Shown: one piece after another, positions 42,559 to 46,365 of the stretch
Position numbering within the stretch: position 1 is the first letter of the stretch
How the letters are laid out: every line of letters begins with the position of its first letter
From: Pseudomonadota bacterium
GTDB taxonomy: Bacteria > Pseudomonadota > Gammaproteobacteria > Competibacterales > Competibacteraceae
DNA length: 46,365 nucleotides
Reading direction: 5' to 3'
Assembly: GCA_022709365.1 (NCBI GenBank)
Contig: JAKLIY010000033.1
Coordinates: forward strand, 1 to 46,365
Program-made: the position numbers and the translations under genes
The notes under the pieces: model-generated
Databases searched by the model: none
What the model saw: only the letters and a program-made list of their open reading frames with translations
What the model was told of the DNA's origin: nothing

Positions 42559-44139
42559 TCATGCGTGCCGGCGCCCTTCAGCGCCGCCAAAACGAACACG
42601 CACCTGGTTGATTCGGTGTCCGTCCATGCTGACGACTTCAAATTGATAACCTTCCAGTGCGAACTGCTCGCCGCCACTGGGAACCTCTCCCAATTGGTTA
42701 AGCACCAGTCCGGCTAAGGTGTGATAGTCAGAATCTCTGGGCAAATCCTCGTACTGCAAAATGTTTCGCAGTTCATCCAGAGGCAGGCTGCCGTCCAGCA
42801 GCCAGACCCCGTCCTGTTCTTGCACACTCGGTATGTCAATGTTGGCGGTATCCGCCAAGTCGCCGGCGATGGAAGCCAGAATGTCAGACGCGGTGACGAT
42901 GCCTTCGACGCCGCCGTACTCATCCACCACCACCGCCAGGGGAATCGGATGCTGACGTAATTGCGCCAGCACCTTCAGGGTGTTCATGCCCTCGTGGACG
43001 ATCAATGGCTCACGGAGCGCCGTCTGGAGGTTCAGTGGCTCGCCCGCCAGTACCCCGGCGAGTAAATCACGTCCCTGCACCACGCCTTGCAGGTCGTCCA
43101 ATTCACCCCGGCAAACCAGATAGCGGCTGTAGGGATGTTGTTGCAGGGTTTCCCGTAGTTGCTGCGCGTCGGCTTCCATATTCAGCCAAACGATGTCCAG
43201 ACGCGGAGTCATCAGTGCCGGGATGGGCCGCTCGGCCAGATGCAGGACGCTGCGGATCATGGCGCGCTCCGTTTGATCAAACAGGAACGCGGGGTTTTCG
43301 ACACTGCTGGCCAGCGCTGCCACGTCTTCGCCCACTTCAGCCGGTTCCACATGTCCACCCAGCAGGCGGAGTACCGCCTCGGCGGTACGTTCCCGCAATG
43401 GGCGCTTGCCGGCCAGAAATCGGCGGCGATTGAATTGCGCCCACTGGTTGAAGACTTCGATGAGTACCGAGAAACCAATGGCGGCGTACAAATAGCCCTT
43501 GGGGATATGGAAGCCCAGTCCTTCGGCCACCAGACTGAACCCGATCATTAACAGAAAGCCCAGGCAGAGAATGATCACGGTGGGGTGGGCGCTGACAAAG
43601 CGGGTCAGCGGCTTGCTGGCAATCATCATCAGCACAATGGCAATGATCACTGCGGCCATCATCAGGGGCAGATGTTCGACCATCCCCACAGCGGTGATCA
43701 CGGCATCGATGGAAAATACGGCATCCAGCACCACAATCTGCGCCACCACCGGCCAGAAACCGGCATACAGCTTCGGCCCGTCGTGATGCTCGTCGCCGCC
43801 CTCCAGGCGTTCATGCAGTTCCATGGTGCCTTTGAACAACAGGAACAACCCGCCGATAGCCAGGATCAGGTCGCGGCCGGAGAAGGGTTGACCCAAGAAC
43901 GTGAACAACGGTGTGGTCAGGGTGACCAGCCAGGAGATGCTGGCCAGCAACACCAGGCGCATGACCATCGCCAGGGTCAGGCCGATAATCCGCGCCCGGT
44001 CGCGCTCCGCCGGCGGGAGCTTGTCAGCAAGAATGGCGATGAAGATGAGATTGTCGATCCCTAGGACGATCTCCAGAATGACTAGAGTCGCCAGACCGAG
44101 CCAAATGGTGGGATCAGCAACCCATGCCATCATGAACAT
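42559..44139 (-). CDS. TerC-family membrane protein with CBS pair and CorC/HlyC domain (YegH/YoaE type)
   Basis: Inner-membrane protein of 526 residues. The N-terminal TerC domain (about 10-245) has seven hydrophobic helices and the hallmark acidic motifs [13 protein letters not shown] and [15 protein letters not shown], expected to bind metal ions. Two CBS domains (about 305-425; [10 protein letters not shown] and [18 protein letters not shown]) and a CorC/HlyC transporter-associated domain (about 435-520) follow. The architecture and length match E. coli YegH/YoaE. TerC proteins are implicated in metal, especially manganese, efflux or loading of exported enzymes; the role here is inferred. 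It converges on recJ with a 47-bp gap lacking a clear terminator. Confidence 0.93.
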   Translation of the reverse strand: MFMMAWVADPTIWLGLATLVILEIVLGIDNLIFIAILADKLPPAERDRARIIGLTLAMVMRLVLLASISWLVTLTTPLFTFLGQPFSGRDLILAIGGLFLLFKGTMELHERLEGGDEHHDGPKLYAGFWPVVAQIVVLDAVFSIDAVITAVGMVEHLPLMMAAVIIAIVLMMIASKPLTRFVSAHPTVIILCLGFLLMIGFSLVAEGLGFHIPKGYLYAAIGFSVLIEVFNQWAQFNRRRFLAGKRPLRERTAEAVLRLLGGHVEPAEVGEDVAALASSVENPAFLFDQTERAMIRSVLHLAERPIPALMTPRLDIVWLNMEADAQQLRETLQQHPYSRYLVCRGELDDLQGVVQGRDLLAGVLAGEPLNLQTALREPLIVHEGMNTLKVLAQLRQHPIPLAVVVDEYGGVEGIVTASDILASIAGDLADTANIDIPSVQEQDGVWLLDGSLPLDELRNILQYEDLPRDSDYHTLAGLVLNQLGEVPSGGEQFALEGYQFEVVSMDGHRINQVRVRFGGAEGRRHA

Positions 44140-44170
44140 TGCTCCTTGGAATCATCAGAGGTGATGCGCA

Positions 44171-46150
44171 TTATTCACTCTCCAATCCCTGCAGCTCAGC
44201 AAACCGCCAGTCATTTTTACCGGCCCGTTTAGCCTCGTACATGGCCGCATCCGCCCGCCGCAGCAACGCCATCCCCATATCCAGATTCGCCGGCCATTCC
44301 GGGCGATAGAGCGCAATGCCCACGCTGGCGGTTACCGTTGCCGTCATTTCACTCAGCGACACGGGTTCCGCCAGGCGGGCGATCAATTTACGAGCGACGG
44401 CCTCAGCCGCATCCGCCTGCTCCAAATCCGTCAGCATGATAATGAACTCATCGCCGCCCAGTCGAGCTGCGGTATCCGTAGCACGGATGCATTGGCGCAG
44501 GCGCTCGGCCACCTGCCGGAGTAATTCATCGCCCATCTCATGGCCGAAAGTATCATTGACTTCCTTGAAGCCGTCCAGATCCACCAGCAGCAGCGCCAAC
44601 ATTCGCCATTGACGCCGCGCCTGTTGCAAGCTTTTACGCAGATGTTCAAACAACAGGTTGCGGTTGGGCAGTCCGGTCAGACTGTCAAAATTGGCCAACT
44701 GCCAGTTGCGCTGGCTTACCTCGGCCAGCATCCGGGTTCGCTCCACGACCCGGGCTTCGACCTGTGCTTCCAGATTCCGGTCATAGTCCTGCAACAAGGT
44801 TTCCACCCGCTGGCGCTCTGCTTCAGCCTGTTGATAGTCGCTGATATCGGTGGTTGTGCCGCGATAGCCCCGGAACTCGCCGCTGTCATCGAATAACGGC
44901 AATCCGCTGTTGCGCGTCCACACCGGCCCTTTCCGGCCCGGCAGCCGGATACGGAGCATGACTTGCTGAAACCGTTGACGCTCCTGGAGGGCTACCCGCA
45001 GGGCAGCAAACCCTGTATCCAATTCTTGCTGAATGATGTACTCCCGCCAGCTTTTTCCCAGTTGATTGCTGAAAGTGTCTGGCGTTCGGGAAAAATGCCC
45101 ACGTAGATCGCACAATCGGCCCTGGTCATCGAACTCCCATAGCAGATCGTTGGAGGCTTCGGCCAAGTCACGGAAGTGGGCAATATCGGCCAACCGCGCC
45201 TGGGACACCGCTCCGGTCAACAAACCTGACGCGGCGATGACGGCCATCGCCATTTGATACTGAAATGTCAAGTCAGGCTGTCCGGCTTGGGTGGCCAACG
45301 CCATGATGCCTAACTGGTACAGGAACACTGTTAGTGCGATACCCTGTGCACTATGGGTTGCCGCGATCCAGGTCAATATTGGCAATAGCAACAAGGTCAT
45401 GAATGGATAGGGTTGGCCCAGCCATTGCGGGTGGGACATCCACAGCAACACTCCCAGTAATACGACCGACAGCCCCCCTTGCAAGAGGCTCAGACCGACC
45501 GACGGCGATTCAATATCCGGAACGGTGTCCAGTAAACGTCCGGATTCCCCCCGGCCCCACCGACAAGCGATAGGCGCGACGAACAGCAGCACCAGCGGCG
45601 TGAGGGTGGCAATGCCGATAAAATGACCCACCCAGTTGCGCCCTACCATCTCCAGCCACGGTAGACCCGGCGGCGACCAGCCCGCCGCCTGCGATAAGGG
45701 AGCGTCCGCCAGCGCCGCGAACAGCGCACCGAGCACCGCCGCACCCAGAAGGGCGGCGACCCGGCGGGGATCGTCAAATCGCCAGGCGCCAGGTCGCTGC
45801 CCACCGGGACGATGGCGCAGGATGTAAGTGGCAACCAGGTAACCCAGCAGTGGCGCCAGACTGGCCGCCAGGTTATACGGCCAAAGTTCCCCCGACCAGG
45901 CGGGCCACCCGGCGAACAGGGCGGCGAGCAGGGGTAATGGCAGCGCCCGGCCTCCATAGTCCAACAGCAGGGCAAAGGTTAGACCGGCGCAAGGCACCCA
46001 GAGCGCAACCCCGGTGATTTGGTTGAAGGCCTCGGTTATATGCCAAAGCGTGATCCAGACCATGACATAAGCTAGCCCCAGAGCCGCTTTTCGTATCCAT
46101 AAGCGCTGGATAGGCATAGCATTGTTCATGTGTTCCGTAGCGTCCATCAT
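44171..46150 (-). CDS. MASE1-PAS-GGDEF diguanylate cyclase
   Basis: Membrane sensor that would make c-di-GMP, 659 residues. The N-terminal MASE1-like domain (about 20-315) has eight or so TM helices, including AFNQITGVALWVPCAGLTFA. A PAS/PAC module follows (about 322-440; NDLLWEFDDQG and GYRGTTTDISDYQ). The GGDEF domain (about 485-650) has GGDEF at 565-569 and an RxxD inhibitory site (RATD, 556-559). Met8 and Met12 are alternative starts. It lies 31 bp upstream of the TerC-family gene start on the same strand. Both domains appear intact; the sensed signal is unknown. Confidence 0.94.
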   Translation of the reverse strand: MMDATEHMNNAMPIQRLWIRKAALGLAYVMVWITLWHITEAFNQITGVALWVPCAGLTFALLLDYGGRALPLPLLAALFAGWPAWSGELWPYNLAASLAPLLGYLVATYILRHRPGGQRPGAWRFDDPRRVAALLGAAVLGALFAALADAPLSQAAGWSPPGLPWLEMVGRNWVGHFIGIATLTPLVLLFVAPIACRWGRGESGRLLDTVPDIESPSVGLSLLQGGLSVVLLGVLLWMSHPQWLGQPYPFMTLLLLPILTWIAATHSAQGIALTVFLYQLGIMALATQAGQPDLTFQYQMAMAVIAASGLLTGAVSQARLADIAHFRDLAEASNDLLWEFDDQGRLCDLRGHFSRTPDTFSNQLGKSWREYIIQQELDTGFAALRVALQERQRFQQVMLRIRLPGRKGPVWTRNSGLPLFDDSGEFRGYRGTTTDISDYQQAEAERQRVETLLQDYDRNLEAQVEARVVERTRMLAEVSQRNWQLANFDSLTGLPNRNLLFEHLRKSLQQARRQWRMLALLLVDLDGFKEVNDTFGHEMGDELLRQVAERLRQCIRATDTAARLGGDEFIIMLTDLEQADAAEAVARKLIARLAEPVSLSEMTATVTASVGIALYRPEWPANLDMGMALLRRADAAMYEAKRAGKNDWRFAELQGLESE

Positions 46151-46277
46151 CAGCGTGATCTCCCGAGTTACCCAATTGCCGAATTGCCAATATACAATCG
46201 TCTTTTAATTTATACGACCCTGCACACCGTCTATAGTGCCAGGACTTTCGCTTGGAGTTCCAGGTTGTTGATTGTTT

Positions 46278-46286
46278 TGGTATAAT
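46278..46286 (+). promoter_or_regulatory. Extended -10 promoter of the partial transposase gene
   Basis: TGGTATAAT is a perfect extended -10, seven bases before the ATG, leaving almost no leader. No good -35 is seen. A very short or leaderless transcript would fit the weak translation usual for transposases. Confidence 0.4.
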
Positions 46287-46292
46287 CTCGAC

Positions 46293-46365
46293 ATGATAAC
46301 CAAACAGCAATACGTTCAATATTTGATTAGCACGCCAGTCAATTATACGTGCACGAATCTTGCGG
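46293..46365 (+). mobile_element. 5' end of a probable IS transposase gene (cut by the window edge)
   Basis: The frame from 46293 gives MITKQQYVQYLISTPVNYTC, continuing TNLA to the window end. This resembles the N-terminus of IS701-like transposases as I remember them; no search was possible. The upstream sequence TGCCAGGACTTTCGC (from 46237) is like known IS terminal repeats and may be the element's left end. Only about 24 codons are visible, so intactness cannot be judged. Confidence 0.5.

Noticed and set aside
142..46150. CRISPR arrays, tRNA or rRNA genes
   Set aside because: No regularly spaced direct repeats with unique spacers and no cloverleaf or rRNA-like conserved stretches were seen on either strand.

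Overview
The window is GC-rich chromosomal DNA from a gammaproteobacterium. The evidence is the housekeeping set: a classical ArgA with a kinase-like N-terminus and a GNAT C-terminus, the yajC-secD-secF operon, CpdA, AlaC, and an RpfE-type gene close to recJ. Several features also occur in cyanobacteria and large environmental gammaproteobacteria: DUF928, CHAT and CHASE2 proteins, and a cyanobacterial-style TpsA C-terminus. A wastewater or sediment lineage such as Competibacteraceae/Thiotrichales relatives would fit, but that placement is inference. No tRNA, rRNA or CRISPR array was seen.

Left part (142-11292). A tight five-gene minus-strand operon reads tpsB (POTRA/beta-barrel secretion pore), a CHAT-domain TPR protein (caspase-like His/Cys pair), tpsA (haemagglutinin-type exoprotein), a DUF928 protein and a Crp/Fnr regulator. 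Across an AT-rich 251-bp divergent region lies a CHASE2 class III nucleotide cyclase. Together they look like one sensing-secretion module: the cyclase could make a cyclic nucleotide, the regulator keeps the Arg-Ser pair of a cNMP pocket, and the exported CHAT protein and TpsA are co-made with their pore. A cAMP phosphodiesterase gene (cpdA) lies about 14 kb away. This is the best candidate for a little-described system here. A Tat-exported class-A-beta-lactamase-like serine hydrolase converges on the cyclase gene.

Middle (11293-28252). A Ser/Thr kinase carries PEGA and MORN repeats. It is followed by aroC with an MFS transporter, a patatin-like lipoprotein, and an octaheme cytochrome with HEAT/TPR repeats. 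That cytochrome gene is translationally coupled to a decapitated gene of which only a signal peptide remains. A minus-strand operon then encodes a penicillin-acylase-family Ntn hydrolase, ArgA, CpdA and a class II aldolase. The acylase carries a palindromic genomic repeat read in frame just before its nucleophile. A secreted Ig-like protein follows.

Right part (28253-46365). In order: an acyl-CoA dehydrogenase; yajC-secD-secF; an unusual membrane-anchored response regulator; alaC-hom-rpfE-like genes; an orphan solute-binding protein next to a transmembrane diguanylate cyclase; recJ; a TerC/CBS/CorC-type membrane protein; and a MASE1-PAS-GGDEF cyclase. The right edge enters the 5' end of a probable transposase gene. 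Second-messenger and phosphosignalling proteins are unusually common: one class III cyclase, one Crp-type regulator, one CpdA, two diguanylate cyclases, one Ser/Thr kinase and one orphan receiver.
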